From: Forficula auricularia
Lineage: Eukaryota; Arthropoda; Insecta; Dermaptera; Forficulidae
Assembly: GCA_024734495.1 (NCBI GenBank)
Contig: JALMQS010000818.1
Span: 210,846 to 274,845 of the forward strand
Length of the DNA stretch: 64,000 nucleotides
Direction of reading: 5' to 3'
The notes below the pieces were generated by a model. The model made no database searches and had not been told where the DNA came from. It saw only the letters and a program-made list of their open reading frames with translations. Each line of letters begins with the position of its first letter. Within the stretch, counting starts at the first letter, position 1. Positions 31,846 through 43,408 of the stretch are shown here, in pieces. The translations under genes and the position numbers were made by a program.

Positions 31846-32279
31846 TTAGAGTGTAAAACTGCTAACTCTATTTTTTATCAAATATGACATATTAATATCG
31901 TTCGAAAGAAAAAGAGATGGAGCATCGTCCAAGTAAAACTCCTAGTTAAAATTACGATAATACGTTGTAGAAAAAAATATGAAAAATATTTTTTTCCATA
32001 ACAACAATATTAAATTTTGTTTGTTTTTTCTCTCCCCTGTAAAATTTCCTTCTTGTGAGCTAGCATGTTTACTCTCTAAGGCGACGATATATAGTATTTA
32101 ATTTTTTTCACTGTAATTATTTTAAGGGGGAAAAACTAAGGCAGTAAAATAAAAACATTCTTGATTAGTTATTTATTACCATCCAGTGAAAATGCTATCT
32201 TTCCAGCAAATATACTGTCAATATGGAAATCAAGCTACAAATTACATGAAGAATATTAATATTAAATTTAATTTTAAAT

Positions 32280-32790
32280 AAACTGAAGTGTTCTGATGTG
32301 GCCATCCACTTGACTTTTCCATACAACCTTTCCCCTCACTTATATTTAATAAAATTATTTATAATCATGTAGGGAAGGGGGGTTAGTTTTTCCATCTTTA
32401 GACTTCTGGGGGTCCACTGATTATGTATACCAAATCTGGTTGAGTTTGGTACATGGGCCTAGATTTTCATTTTTTAAACCTACACCCCCTCATTTTGGGC
32501 GGTTAGTTTTTGCATTTTTAGACTTCTGGGGTCCCATTGATTATGTATATAAAATTTGGTTGAGTTTGGTACATGAGCCTAGATTTTCATTTTTTAAACC
32601 TACACCCATTTTGGGCGGTTAGTTTTTGCATTTTTAGACTTCTGGGGTCCCATTGATTATGTATACAAAATTTGGTTGAGGTTGCTCAAGTGGCCTAGAT
32701 TTTTAATTTTTAACCTCCCCTTAATTTTGGGTCGATATGCACCAAAATCTAATCAGCTCTTAATCTCAATGCACCAAATATATAAATATA
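32280..32790. repeat. TACCATACA-family copy with three internal modules
   Basis: After GATGTGGCCATCCACTTGAC the module TTTTTAGACTTCTGGGGTCC occurs three times (about 32393, 32513, 32630), giving a tandem structure of roughly 120 bp. The right terminus is missing. Confidence 0.55.
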
Positions 32791-32889
32791 TATTTAAAAT
32801 ATAATTAAAATATATAATCCAGAATTAATAATATCCTATAGTTAAATAGTTAAATATAAATAATTAAATATAAATAATTAATTAAATTG

Positions 32890-33110
32890 AAAGTTTTTGC
32901 CGAGAGTAGCAGAATTTTTATATATTGAAGGAGACAATAAAAGAATGTGTCTTCTGCTGGAATTCGATTCATAAATTAATTCCTGTGAATACATTGTAAT
33001 AGACTGATGAAGAGGGCAAAGCCCTCGAAACTATAGTCTCGTTATAAATAAATAAAATTTATAATTCCAGCAGAAGACACACTCTTTTATTGTCTCCTTC
33101 AATAAATACT
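32890..33110 (+). mobile_element. Family A hammerhead unit, copy 4, loop in the opposite orientation
   Basis: The tail (TTTTTGCCGAGAGTAGCAGA) is on the left and the ribozyme is on the plus strand, whereas in copies 1 and 2 the ribozyme reads towards the tail. The arms GGAGACAATAAAAGAATG and CACTCTTTTATTGTCTCC surround the loop, so the loop appears inverted between its own arms. No clear target-site duplication. Confidence 0.65.
33004..33038 (+). ncRNA. Hammerhead ribozyme, family A copy 4
   Basis: Identical to the copy at 433-467 across the whole core: CTGATGA, A, GAGGGC/GCCCTC, GAAA, ACT/AGT and GTC. The external helix I (UUGUAA with UUAUAA after an internal loop) is also preserved. Confidence 0.8.
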
Positions 33111-33819
33111 AAGTTACTTATTTTAATTAAATATAAATAATTACTAATTAGTACATAAATAATGGGTATTGTTTAATACTTATAATTTTTTAGTAAATAA
33201 TTGACTTTATACAACATACTGATAACAGTAGCTCACGCTTGACCTTGCATTAGGCCATATTTGACTGTACGCTGCGGACTCTTCGCGCTCTACCGCAAAA
33301 ACGGTTGATCGTATGAAAAAAAAAGTTCAAAGAAAATTTTATACTCTACAACTTTTATAATAAGTGCAAATCTCATTTAAGCAATAGGAAGCCAGATATT
33401 AGCGAAAACCCGATTTTTATGACATTTGACCTTCAATATCTTAAGACGCGGACACGATAGCATTTGTGACTTTTGAGACAACATTTAGGACGACAAAACA
33501 AAGGTTTATATCAATTTACACCTTATTATCTTTCATTCCGAGGTTCACCCCTTTTTTACCTAATATGACTGGGTTATTCCTTTTTTCAAGATTGCAGCAC
33601 GAGCGCAACAGATTTCCGAAAGGGACTTTTAGTATGTTCAATGGGAAGCTATAATAAGCATGTATACAGAAATTCAGATCTTGACCGATTAATGTTTTTA
33701 TTTCTAATTTTACTGGACTATATGTGTATTAAAATAATCTCTTTTCAAATGACAGGGCCCTACGTCGAGAGCGCCATCTGCCCTGAGATTTGCCCGGCAC
33801 TCCCTATAGTAATCGAATC

Positions 33820-34095
33820 GAGAAAATAGTGTACTTTCATTTAAAACGCATAATTCCCATTCTATATGTAAATCTATAGATTTATATTAAAATTATTTTC
33901 TTAAATCTTGCCTGGTATACATTCTAAGGACATGTCACGAGTTAAATTCATTTATTCTAATAACATAATCCGTATGGGTAACAGCCAAGTTTCAAGAAAA
34001 ATATTTCAATTAAAAATGTAGAATCTATAAATCTAGTTTGATATATAAACTGGAAAGCATGTATTTTAATTGAAAGTACTATTTTCTCGACTCAC
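33820..34095. repeat. Inverted-repeat element
   Basis: GAGAAAATAGTGTACTTTCA near 33819 and TTGAAAGTACTATTTTCTCG near 34077 are inverted copies at the outer ends of an AT-rich block of about 275 bp. No coding capacity. Confidence 0.5.
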
Positions 34096-34394
34096 TTATT
34101 ATTGGTGAAGTTAATTAGGCAGCACATTAGATCTCATTATTTTTTTCGACCCAGAAAAGTGTTTTTGGTGTGATTTCACTTCTTTTTGTTAACTAATACT
34201 AATAATTGGGAAATTTAAAGCATTTTAGGTGGGAAAGAAGTGTGTATGATTTTTAAGTTAAGATTTCTAGGGTCACTTGTTTCACATTAAAATTAAAAAA
34301 ATAAAAGATACAAGTGACATAGAAATCTTAACTCATAGTAAATGAATATTTCATATAATATTTATTTACTTTTATCTTTATTAAAGATGTTTCA

Positions 34395-36040
34395 ACTTGC
34401 ACCGAGGAGTGATCCGCGATTGGAAGTACTTGGAAATATTTATATTACTTATACCCCCAAATCAACCTCATGGGCAAAATAATTTTCAGGCCTCAAATAA
34501 TCATAAAAGCCATTAATAAATTAAATTCCAACTCCGCCGCTGGCCCGGATGACATCCACCAATTCTCATTAAAAAAGGCGCCCCTGAACTTGCCCCTATC
34601 TTATCCAAGCTATTCCAACTCTCTTACGAATCGGGCATATTCCCCAAAAGCTGGAAAATAGCCAGAGTCACACCTATTCCTAAAAAAGGAGACTCTTCAC
34701 AAATCTCTAATTACAGACCTATCTCGATCACCTCTGTTCTTTCCAAAATAATGGAATTGGTCATAAACCAACACGTCCTTCATCACTTAGAAAACAATAA
34801 ATTAATTCACGATAGGCAATATGGATTCAGACAAAATCGTTCCACAGGCGACATCTTAACCTATGTCACCCACACCTGGAACAATACTCTAGAGGCCGGA
34901 AAAGAAACCCTCGCTGTAGCTCCTTGATATCTCCAAAGCTTTTGACCAGGTTTGGCACAAAATCTTCTTGCCAAACTGCCAGCCTTTTGGATTCACACCA
35001 ACACTTCGCAAATGGATAGAAAGCTTTCTGACAAACCGAAGTATAAAAGTTGTGGTGGATGGAACATCATCTGAATCGTTCTCCACAAACGCTGGTGTTC
35101 CCCAAGGCTCTGTAATCTCCTCCACACTCTTCCTAATTTATATAAACGACCTTATCGATCAAACGGCAAACCCCACTCATTGTTACGCCGACGATAGCAC
35201 TCTACACGGCAAACCCCTCACTCCCGAATAATCGAATCAATGTTGCCTCCTCAATTACTCTCGACCTAGACAAACTGAATAAATGGGGCTCTCAAAATTT
35301 AGTTAACTTTAATTCAAACAAGACTCAATGTTGTCTAATTTCTAGGCACGAAAATAAAGATTTCCCTGATATTCACTTCGATTCGAATACCCTGAAAATG
35401 TGTGACAACCTATCCATGTTGGGCGTCTCTGTCGCATCTGACCTGTCTTGGAATGAACACATCTCCTCTGTGGCGAAATCTGCAGCAAGGAAGATTGGCT
35501 TCTTATTCAGGTCACAAGCGATTTTACAAGCCCCCACAACTTCTCACCATCGACAAGGCCCAAATCCGTCGGACCACTTCATTCGCGAATACATATATCC
35601 CTATGACTTCAAGGAACTGGAACTCTCTCCCAGTCTCCCTATCTTTCCCAGCACCTATAATCTTCAAACCTTTAAAACCAGGGTGCATATATGCCACCTA
35701 CGTCTACACCCTCTCACTTAATCAACTTTCCCTTCTCTTCGGTAATGCAAGGGTCTTTAGAGATCCATAGGAGCTGCATCTTTACTGGTGCACCCCTTCT
35801 TGCATTCGATTGCACTAAAAAAAAAAAAAAAATTTGGAAGTACTTGTAAATATTTGAAAAATACTTGGGAATATTTTGAAAGTACTTGGGAATATTTGGA
35901 AGTACTTGGAAATATTTAGAAGTGCTTGGAATTATTTGGAATTACTTGAAAATAGATTGAGAAGCTCTTGAAATATTTGGAAGTACAAGTGGAAGCAGGT
36001 GTACAGCATATTAGGTCGCGGTTCACCCCTCGCCTTGCAC
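34395..36040. mobile_element. GGTGAACCGCGA MITE enlarged by a LINE insertion
   Basis: Ends CGAGGAGTGATCCGCGA (34403) and TCGCGGTTCACCCCTCG (to 36032) have flanks ACTTGCAC (34395-34402) and CCTTGCAC (36033-36040), matching at 7 of 8. The MITE interior has many copies of GGAAGTACTTGGAAATATTT. The Jockey-like copy 34450-35831 sits within it. The MITE itself lies in a family I unit whose intact version is at 22870-23120. Confidence 0.75.
34450..35831 (+). pseudogene. Jockey-like non-LTR retrotransposon with A-tail
   Basis: It codes, in broken frames, for a reverse transcriptase: NSAAGPDDIHQFSLKK, then KIARVTPIPKKGDSS with NYRPISITSVLSKIME, an FDQVWHKIL-type motif A block, FSTNAGVPQGSVISSTLFLI, and HCYADDSTLHGK with the ADD active site. 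The C-terminal region and 3' UTR follow (GGTGCACCCCTTCTTGCATT) with an A-tail at 35816-35831. At least three frameshifts and an internal deletion near 35540 inactivate it. The sequence GGAAGTACTTG(G/T)AAATATTT on both sides may be a target-site duplication or simply the MITE's own repeat. Confidence 0.82.
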
Positions 36041-36309
36041 CAACACCACAATCTCTATTAATTATTTCCGTTATTAGTCCCCTCAAATCTACCACCCTGT
36101 AAAATTTTAGCATCCTAAGGTCATTTCATTTTCACCAGATGTGAATTTACTTCCTAAAAAATTCACCCCTTTATTTTTAATGCAGTTGAAAAAGGGAAAG
36201 TATCGTATTTTCGATTGTCTGCTAAGACGAATAAGCTCCTGTTTTACTTTTAGTACGGAAACTAAAAAGTAGATATAATTGGATATAAAAGTCAAATGCC
36301 CATAAATAG

Positions 36310-36440
36310 AAGAGTTGAAATTTCAATAGAAAATCAAGAGAGGGGGGTCATCTACTAAATCCGAAGTGTTATGGATATTATTATGGTAGAAGAGTTGTAT
36401 TCACCCCTACTGATTCAATTCCCGAATGGGGTCAATACAA
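36310..36440 (+). repeat. Family H arm
   Basis: AGAGGGGGGTCATCTACTAA and GAAGTGTTATGGATATTATT match 54460-54560 and the inverted element at 23400-23780. Confidence 0.45.
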
Positions 36441-36446
36441 TTTACA

Positions 36447-36598
36447 GGTGCTGCTATGTGATTTATAGCGATCTGACAGCTGCACTAGAATTAAGAAAAC
36501 AAAGAGCCCAAAACTCCTGTGTGAGACTCATATGTGGGCTAAAAAAATCTTTTGGAGATTTATTAATTTTTAACGAATATCTAATATGCCGAAACTAA
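36447..36598 (+). pseudogene. Second LINE family, C-terminal fragment
   Basis: The frame 36371-36598 contains YSDLTAALELRKQRAQNSCV followed by RLICGLKK, the conserved post-RT block (LQRAQNACVRFVFGL type) of non-LTR retrotransposons of the Jockey/I/CR1 group. It differs from the other LINE family here. Only about 50 codons remain. Confidence 0.55.
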
Positions 36599-36904
36599 TC
36601 ATGTATTTCGATTTTTTCAGTATCTCAAACTAATTCATCTGATGAGGGAAATGATTTTGGTAATTGACTCCATGGTCTACATTATTCTACTCTGCAACCG
36701 TTAGAAAGTGCATGATTCGAGATCTTCCGGCCTACAGTCATCAAATGTGAGTTCACATTTAATTAAATCTAATATTTATTAATTAGAGTTTTTCCATTAA
36801 CATTTTTAATTATTATTATAATATACATATACGCATATATATTTTATTCATACATGAAATCCTTTTTATCTTAAATAGAGCGATCATTATTTATTTTCTA
36901 ATAA

Positions 36905-37470
36905 TTTTGTTTTTACTTTATCCAATGCGAAGCGTCAGGTAAAGTATTGTAATCGGTCTCGCGGTAAGCGCGACTTCATAGGGTCCTCAGGTAAAGACTA
37001 CGGATCCCATGGTCTCAATTAAAGTCACAAATTGTAATATTCAATTAGGTTGAATTTTAGCACGTGACGGTTTTGCCAAAAAATTACATGGCGCTCGTCT
37101 AGAGGCCAACAAAAGTGCCATTCTATCCGGATAGGTGCGTTGGGATGGATGGATGGATGTTATCGTTTTTTTCGTCCACGATTTTTTCCACACTATTGCA
37201 CCGATTGAAATGAAATTGAAAACCTACCATTAGTTTAAACAAAATGAAGCGCTGATTAGTTTTTGGTACATATCGGCCCACAAACATTAGTACTTTATTT
37301 CACGTACTTTTTTAGTTTTTTCTAAATATCTTGAAAATGCGTTAACCAATTTTGATGAAATTTAATATCCTAATTAAGTACCTTGGGGACAACAAAAAAG
37401 GTTAAATAAAGTTTTTAGTAAAAGTATATTTTAAAGTACTTTACTCTAGAGTAAGATACGTACTTTTTTT
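36905..37470 (+). repeat. TTTTTACTTTATCCAATGCG repeat with (GGAT)n
   Basis: Begins TTTTTACTTTATCCAATGCGAAGC-like and includes GGTCTCGCGGTAAGCGCGAC, GCACGTGACGGTTTTGCC, a short GGAT microsatellite near 37143-37157 and TTTGGTACATATCGGCCCAC. Copies at 46245-46770 (plus) and 48595-49135 (minus) share the same order. No protein. Similar arrangements with a microsatellite core are common in insect MITE- or Helitron-like elements. Confidence 0.55.
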
Positions 37471-37639
37471 AAATATTCCTTATTTTACTAAAAATTCTTT
37501 AAAATTTATTCATTTGATCGGTTTAATAAAGATCATTTAAACTTGCTTAAGTAAGAATGGTTAGGCTTCTCGCTGTGAAATGATAAAAATTTGGGAGGAA
37601 ATTTTATAAGTAACCATAGCAACTGCGTTGTTTTTTTTT

Positions 37640-38590
37640 ATCCGTTACCTTTGCAGAAGACATAGAGGAATCGACTTAAAATCGAAAATAGATATTGATT
37701 CTCATCTATTACTTGAGGAATAACCATTCTATATTGGATTTTTGACGTTTCGGTTTTTATTGGTAACCATTGCTGAAGACATAGAGGAATCGATTTAAAA
37801 TAAAAAATAGCGATTTATTCTCATCTCGTACTTGAAGAATAACAATTCTATATTGGATTTTTGACGTTTCGGTATATTATTGGTAAACATTGCAGAAGAC
37901 ATGGAGGAATCGAGCTAAAATCAAAAACAGTTATTGATTCTGATGTAATACTTGAGGAATAACAATTCTATATTGGATTTTTGACGTTTCGGTTTTTATT
38001 GGTAACCATTGGTGAAGACATGGAGGAATCGAGTTAAAATCAAAAATAGTGATTGATTCTCATCTAATACTTGAGGAATAACCTTATTGCATTCCATTTT
38101 TGATGTTTCGACTAGTAATGGCAACCTCTACTGATAACGTGAAAGAATCGACTTAAAATCAAAAAGACTAAATTCTTTTATGATAAACAACTCAAGCTTG
38201 AGTTAAGAATCGATCGTTATTTTTGATTTTAAGCCGATTCCTCCATGTCTTCAGCAATGGTTACCAATAATAATCGAAGTGTCAAAAGTCTAATGTAGAA
38301 TTATTATTCCTCAAGTATTAGATGAGAATCAATTGCTATTTTTGATTTTAAGTCGATTCCTCCATGTCTTCATCAATAGTTACCAATAATAAGCGAAACG
38401 TAAAAATTCCAATGTAGAATGGTTATTCCTCGACTATTAAATTAGAATCAATCATTATTTTTTACTTAAAGTCAACATGAACTGCAAATTGCAAGTGATT
38501 TCTGATTAAAAATAAAGGAATAAACATATTAATATTTCAAGTGAATTTGGATAAAGTTTAGCAACAATCCGTTGCAGTTTATTCTATGAT
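37640..38590. repeat. About 120 bp tandem repeat array in inverted arrangement
   Basis: Four forward units of about 120 bp plus a divergent fifth run from 37650 to about 38200 (GGTAACCATTGCTGAAGACA; TTTTTGACGTTTCGG), followed by two reverse units to about 38450 and the family end, AAACTTTATCC...CCGTTGCAG reversed, near 38585. Shorter members are at 24580-24970 and 46800-47180. No ribozyme core fits the unit although GAAACGTC occurs on one strand. Confidence 0.6.
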
Positions 38591-38617
38591 TTCTGGCGAA
38601 AATAAATAGATAATATA

Positions 38618-39337
38618 TTAAGGTAGTTGTTTCACCATACTAAGGGTTTTCTTAGGATTTTTTTGAAATTTAGACAGATTATTATTTAAATACTTCTGCA
38701 TCGATTGGTGGCAAAACGAAATTTATGAACAATATAGTTCCGGAGATATTAAATTCCAAAGATAGAGTTTTTCAGACTCTTATACATTGCATTATACGGG
38801 ATATCGGAAAGTTTACATACATATTTAATTATAATTAAGAAACCCTTCTTACCATTGTTATAAAAAACTAAACCAACATTAAACAATAACTAATACATTT
38901 TTAAGAAAATTTTAATTCATAGTTACAACACAGTTTCTGAGATAATAATGAATAAATAATGAAAAATGTATAATGAAAATTTACACTAAAAACAAGCTGG
39001 CAACAACGCATATATTTAACCTAAAAAGTGGATTAACTTTAGTACTTTTTTGACGTTTTTTCGCTTCAGCCATTGTCGCAACAGCTTTTAATCGTTTATT
39101 AAGAACTTTTTGTTTAATAAATCGACCTTTATAATGTATTTTATCTGTCATTTCTATGATAAAAATATTCAAGCTCTGGACAATGTTGCCAGATTTGTCA
39201 AACGAGCACGGGATTGGCTAGTAGTGGTACATAAACAGCAAAAAGTTTTGGGCTTATGAATTATGAATTCTTATTGACTGTTCTATATATTCTAGCATTA
39301 ACTTTTTGCTAGTAATGTCGCGAAACAACTACCTTAA
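38618..39337 (-). mobile_element. TTAA-bounded DNA element with a small ORF
   Basis: The ends are TTAAGGTAGTTGTTTC and GAAACAACTACCTTAA. TTAA on both sides may be a piggyBac-type target duplication or part of the terminal repeat. The minus-strand frame 39172-38981 encodes a basic segment (YKGRFIKQKVLNKRLKAVAT, then MAEAKKRQKS) that resembles the N-terminus of proteins found in insect DNA transposons, but I cannot name it. A relative without coding sequence is at 61936-62457. Confidence 0.5.
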
Positions 39338-39494
39338 ATAAAATATTTTGAATAAACTGAATATGTAGATACCTCTAGCAGCACAAACGTATTGCAACTA
39401 TATAGTTTCCCTATATAGGAACCACCATCAAAGTGAAACGCGTTTAATGTGTCTAAACTATGCAGGCAGCCTATATAGTTACCATATAGTTACT

Positions 39495-39775
39495 GTGTCA
39501 AAACTATGTGGTCATCCTAGACCGGTCCAGCACCAAGACTATGTTGGTAGCCTGCACCGACCCATCACCAAGACTATGTTGGTAGCCTGCACCTGCACCC
39601 ATCACCAAGGCTATATTGGCAGCATACACCGATCCAACACCAAGGCTATGTTGGCGGCACCCACCGATCCAAAATCAAGGCTGTATCGGTAGCCGAATCC
39701 GACCCAACACCAAGGCTACACCGATCCAAACCAATGCTATTTTGGTAACCTACACCGATCCAGCATCGAGACTAT
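39495..39775 (+). repeat. 35 bp minisatellite
   Basis: About seven units of 35 bp (CACCAAGACTATGTTGGTAG followed by CCTGCACCGACCCAT) with gradual divergence. Because 35 is not divisible by three, the frame 39447-39692 passes through it by chance of composition. Confidence 0.75.
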
Positions 39776-40199
39776 AGAAGAGTTGCCGAATGATCGATGA
39801 CAGATGGCAGAATATATATATATATGGAATATTTATAGAGAATAATAATGACCCTGCTAAATGTATAATTTTAATTATTTTTCTTCAATAATCAGCATGC
39901 GATGATGATAAAAGCGCTCTTGTATAAATATAAATATTTCTTTTTAATAAATCATCAGCTCGCGTTTGCTCTTAGACTACAAGTACTGACATGTTTCGCT
40001 GCAAGTCAGCACTGGTTGCCGTGTTCAGGCGTTATCTATGCTTATAAAAGCTGCCCTCTTCAACTTTACAATTATTTCTTCAATCCTTTGCGATAATAAA
40101 AAAAATTCTGTTTGATTAAATACATAAGATGTTTCAAAATTTTCAGTATTCTAAGGAAAATAAATTCAATAAAAAAATCAAATAACTTCGTTAGAAAGA

Positions 40200-40715
40200 T
40201 TTTGTTCTGCCGAGATTAGCAGCGTTGTTGATTCATAAAGAGAAATCAATGAGGTTGTTCTCTGCTTGATGCAAATAAAAATAAAAACATACCTATTTAT
40301 ACCAAATATAAATATGGATGGATGGATGGAAGCGCAGCCCGAGGAAAATGAAAAAAATAAAATTCCGAATGAAATAAATTTATTGGAAAGTCATTTTTAT
40401 CCTCTTAAAAGCCGGCGTTTCGGAAGATCCCCCTTCTTTCAAAAATGACTTTAAAATAAATTTATTTTATTCGGAATTTTATTTTTTCCTTATCCTTGGG
40501 CTGCCTTCTATCAATTAATTTTCCATGTAAAAAATTCTACCAGTCCGTCTTTCCAAAATTGGGCCATTAAATTACTTCTAATATGAATATATATAATATA
40601 ACTTTTTAAGGAGTTAGGTGTTGGTTCTAGGTGAAACATTTTAATATAATAATAAAACTTGAAAGAAGATGCGAGGTAGGTTTCACAAAAAACCTACCTC
40701 GCATCTTGCTCAAGT

Positions 40716-40783
<68 letters not shown>

Positions 40784-41165
40784 TTGTTCTGAGACTATAT
40801 GTTTCGGAAAGTTTGATTTTCATCATGAATATTTTTATTAGAAATATTTTATCTGTTATTTCTCAAGGGGTCAATTACCCGATTGGATATAAGAAATTCG
40901 TTTTGTGGATAGCTTTCTATAATAGTAAGACGAATGTCTATTTCTAATCGATTAACTCGACCCCATGAGAAAAAAGCGATAAAATATTTCTAATCAAAAA
41001 GACTGATTCTGAAGATCAAACGAAACTATAGGTACTCTCAAACAAACAAATTAAATACATCTAACATATTTATACTCGTATTTGTAATATTTATTTATTT
41101 ATTTATTTATATGTATGTATCTAGCAGGTGACAACCTCATTGATTTCTCTTTACGATTTGATTTC
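40200..41165. mobile_element. Family G Penelope-like units with decayed hammerheads, plus decayed family D unit
   Basis: Family G terminal sequence (AATCAATGAGGTTGTTCTCT) at 40205-40285 and its inverse near 41130 enclose a family D inverted pair (40330-40510) and a family G pair. The D core on the minus strand near 40440-40400 has GATCTTCCGAAACGCCGG but lost CTG. The G cores are at 40820-40790 on the minus strand (ATGATGA instead of CTGATGA, then TTTCCGAAACATATAGTC) and at 40985 plus (CTGAAGATCAAACGAAAC, helix II collapsed). Confidence 0.45.
40722..40778. repeat. (TA)n microsatellite
   Basis: An uninterrupted AT dinucleotide run of about 57 bases. The frame 40669-40947 with its (YI)n stretch is produced by this repeat. 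Confidence 0.9.
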
Positions 41166-41204
41166 GTCATTTTTGGTACAATTAAAAGTTTTAATAGATA
41201 AATA

Positions 41205-42697
41205 CAGGGTGATTCACGATCGATGGCACGTTAGAGGTTTATAGAAAACGGAACACAGGATTTTTCTGAAAATTTAGCACCTTACATTTTCTTACCTGTT
41301 CTATCGATCTAAAATATTTTCAGCATTGTGACGTTTCGGCTTCCATCGAAAAGTTGTAGCAACTTTATTTTTTTAAATGGAACACCCCATATATTAACAC
41401 GTTTTTAGAACCGCCCTTTTTATTAAAATACTTTTTTGTTAATATTGTCCTATACCTATCTCTATCGGTTTTCGAGATAAAAAATAATTTGTGTTAAATA
41501 TGGTCCAAAACATGGCCCTAATTAAACTTAAATAAATTAGTGCTCTCAATTCATGAAAAGTTGATATTTTGGTGGTAGTTTAGACACACCCGAAGTATTT
41601 AATTTACGCCGAAAAATCGACTCCATATTATACAGGGCGTGCTAAGATTACTATTATTTCCGTTATTCATAAAAGGGGTCAAAAGTTCGTTTTTTCAAAT
41701 GAGACCCCCTGTATATTACTCAATAAATTGAAAGACGAAGAAAAATGCTTTAAGACGATATATCATGTCCCTATACCTAAAACATCAAGTTTTCTTAATA
41801 AAGGCGCTTTTTCGTGAAAAATTACTTTTTAATTAATTTAATTTTAACTAACCATGGAAATATCAAGCTTATGACAGTTTGTTGACTATTTATAAGAAAC
41901 TTATAAAGAGCTTATTGACGGTGTTCAAAAAAATCTCCGAAAATGACCGCAATTATTGATTATTCAAACGAAGTTCTTATGAAATTATTTATTTTGTACT
42001 ATAAGAACTTCGTTTGAATACAAATTGTCATAAGCTTGATATTGCCATGGTTAGTTAAAATTTAATTCATTAAAATGTAATTTTTCACGAAAAAGCGGTT
42101 TTATTAAGAAAACTTGATGTTTTAGGTATAGGGACATGATATATCGTCTTAAAGCATTTTTCTTCGTCTTTCAATTTATTGAGTAATATACAGGGGGTCT
42201 CATTTGAAAAAACGAACTTTTGACCCCTTTTATGAATAACGGAAATAATAGTAATCTTAGCACGCCCTGTATAATATGGAGTCGATTTTTCGGCGTAAAT
42301 TAAATACTTCGGGTGTGTCTAAACTACCACCAAAATATCAACTTTTCATGAATTGAGAGCACTAATTTATTTAAGTTTAATTAGGCCATGTTTTGGACCA
42401 TATTTAACACAAATTATTTTTTATCTCGAAAACCGATAGAGATAGGTATAGGATAATATTAACAAAAAAGTATTTTAATAAAAGGGCGGTTCTAAAAACG
42501 TGTTAATATACGGGGTGTTCCATTTAAAAAAATAAAGTTGCTACGACTTTTCGATGGAAGCCGAAACGTCGCAATGCTGAAAATATTTTAGATCGATAGA
42601 ACAGGTAAGAAAATGTAAGGTGCTAAATTTTCAGAAAAATCCTGCGTTCCGTTTTCCATAAACGTCTAACGTGCCATCGACCGTGAATCACAATCCA
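41205..42697. repeat. Giant palindrome 1 (foldback element)
   Basis: Arms 41205-41877 and 42023-42697 are inverted copies with very few mismatches. The outer ends are GATGGCACGTTAGAG and its inverse CTAACGTGCCATC; matched internal landmarks include TTATACAGGGCGTGCTAAGA and GAGACCCCCTGTATATTACT. A 145 bp spacer holds a smaller hairpin (CAAACGAAGTTCTTAT with its inverse). No coding frame. A transcript through it would form about 670 bp of duplex RNA. Confidence 0.85.
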
Positions 42698-42870
42698 GAA
42701 AATTGAATTGAATTAATCCCACAATTATTTTGTCTTATAAGAGCTCAAGGACCTGAAAGAATTTGGATTCACTGATCACTGCGCTCTCGGTTTAAGGATA
42801 TTCAAGGCGCACGTTCAGATCGATTTATTAAGTTAAGCGCCCTACCGCTCGGCTAGTTTTGGGATGTTGA
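42698..42870 (-). mobile_element. Probable tRNA-derived SINE
   Basis: On the minus strand, TAGCCGAGCGGTAGGGCG near 42857-42840 is a good tRNA A box, and a B-box-like CCTTGAATATCC follows about 45 nt later. The body continues to about 42700 beside the palindrome end. No clear target-site duplication. Confidence 0.45.
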
Positions 42871-43174
42871 CCGATGTAGCGTCCTCTCTTATGTCTATTA
42901 GTCGCGTATAAATTTTAATCCGATTGAAATAAAGGAAGGGGGTATAAATTAGTCATGTCGCAAAATAAATATTTTAATCGTTCATATCTCGTCTTCGGTA
43001 AGTCGCAGAGCCTTTGAAATTTGAAACTTAAGCTATTTAGAGGCAAAAAGTTACCGAGCATCGATCGGGTGATCCAGGCACTAAATTACTTCATTGATAA
43101 TATTTATTTAGTACTATATAGTGATACATCTAGACAAGCTCTCTAAGTAATTTTAATTAATTTTTACTTTATCC

Positions 43175-43408
43175 AATACGAATCGAATGCAGATGATTTT
43201 TTTGTAAAATATTAAGTGAAAATAATATCCGAATTTATATATTTCTAACTTGAAATACTAAAGTTAATTTTCTCATTAATATATCAAAGAATAATTAATA
43301 CATTAACGAGAATTGTTTTTGATCTCGCTTTTTAAACAAGATATATATCGCAAGACTACTGCTGGTTGAAGCTATTGAGCCTGCTGAGTCTTAAGTCTGG
43401 ATCAAGAG
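43175..43408. repeat. Family C palindrome arm interrupted by a LINE
   Basis: AAATATTAAGTGAAAATAAT, TTTCTCATTAATATATCAAA and GACTACTGCTGGTTGAAGCT match the palindromes at 51340-52990 and 60970-61370. The element continues after the LINE at 44302-44410 and into the assembly gap. Confidence 0.6.

Noticed and set aside
36637..36660. CTGATGAGGGAAATG hammerhead-like start
   Set aside because: No helix II, no correctly placed GAAA and no helix III.
37650..38450. Possible hammerheads in the 120 bp tandem units (CTGAAGAC and GAAACGTC)
   Set aside because: The two core halves lie on opposite strands and cannot combine in one transcript.
39447..39692. 81-codon frame with repeating peptide phrases
   Set aside because: It runs through a 35 bp minisatellite whose unit length is not a multiple of three.
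40669..40947. 92-codon frame with a (YI)n stretch
   Set aside because: Translation of the (TA)n microsatellite.
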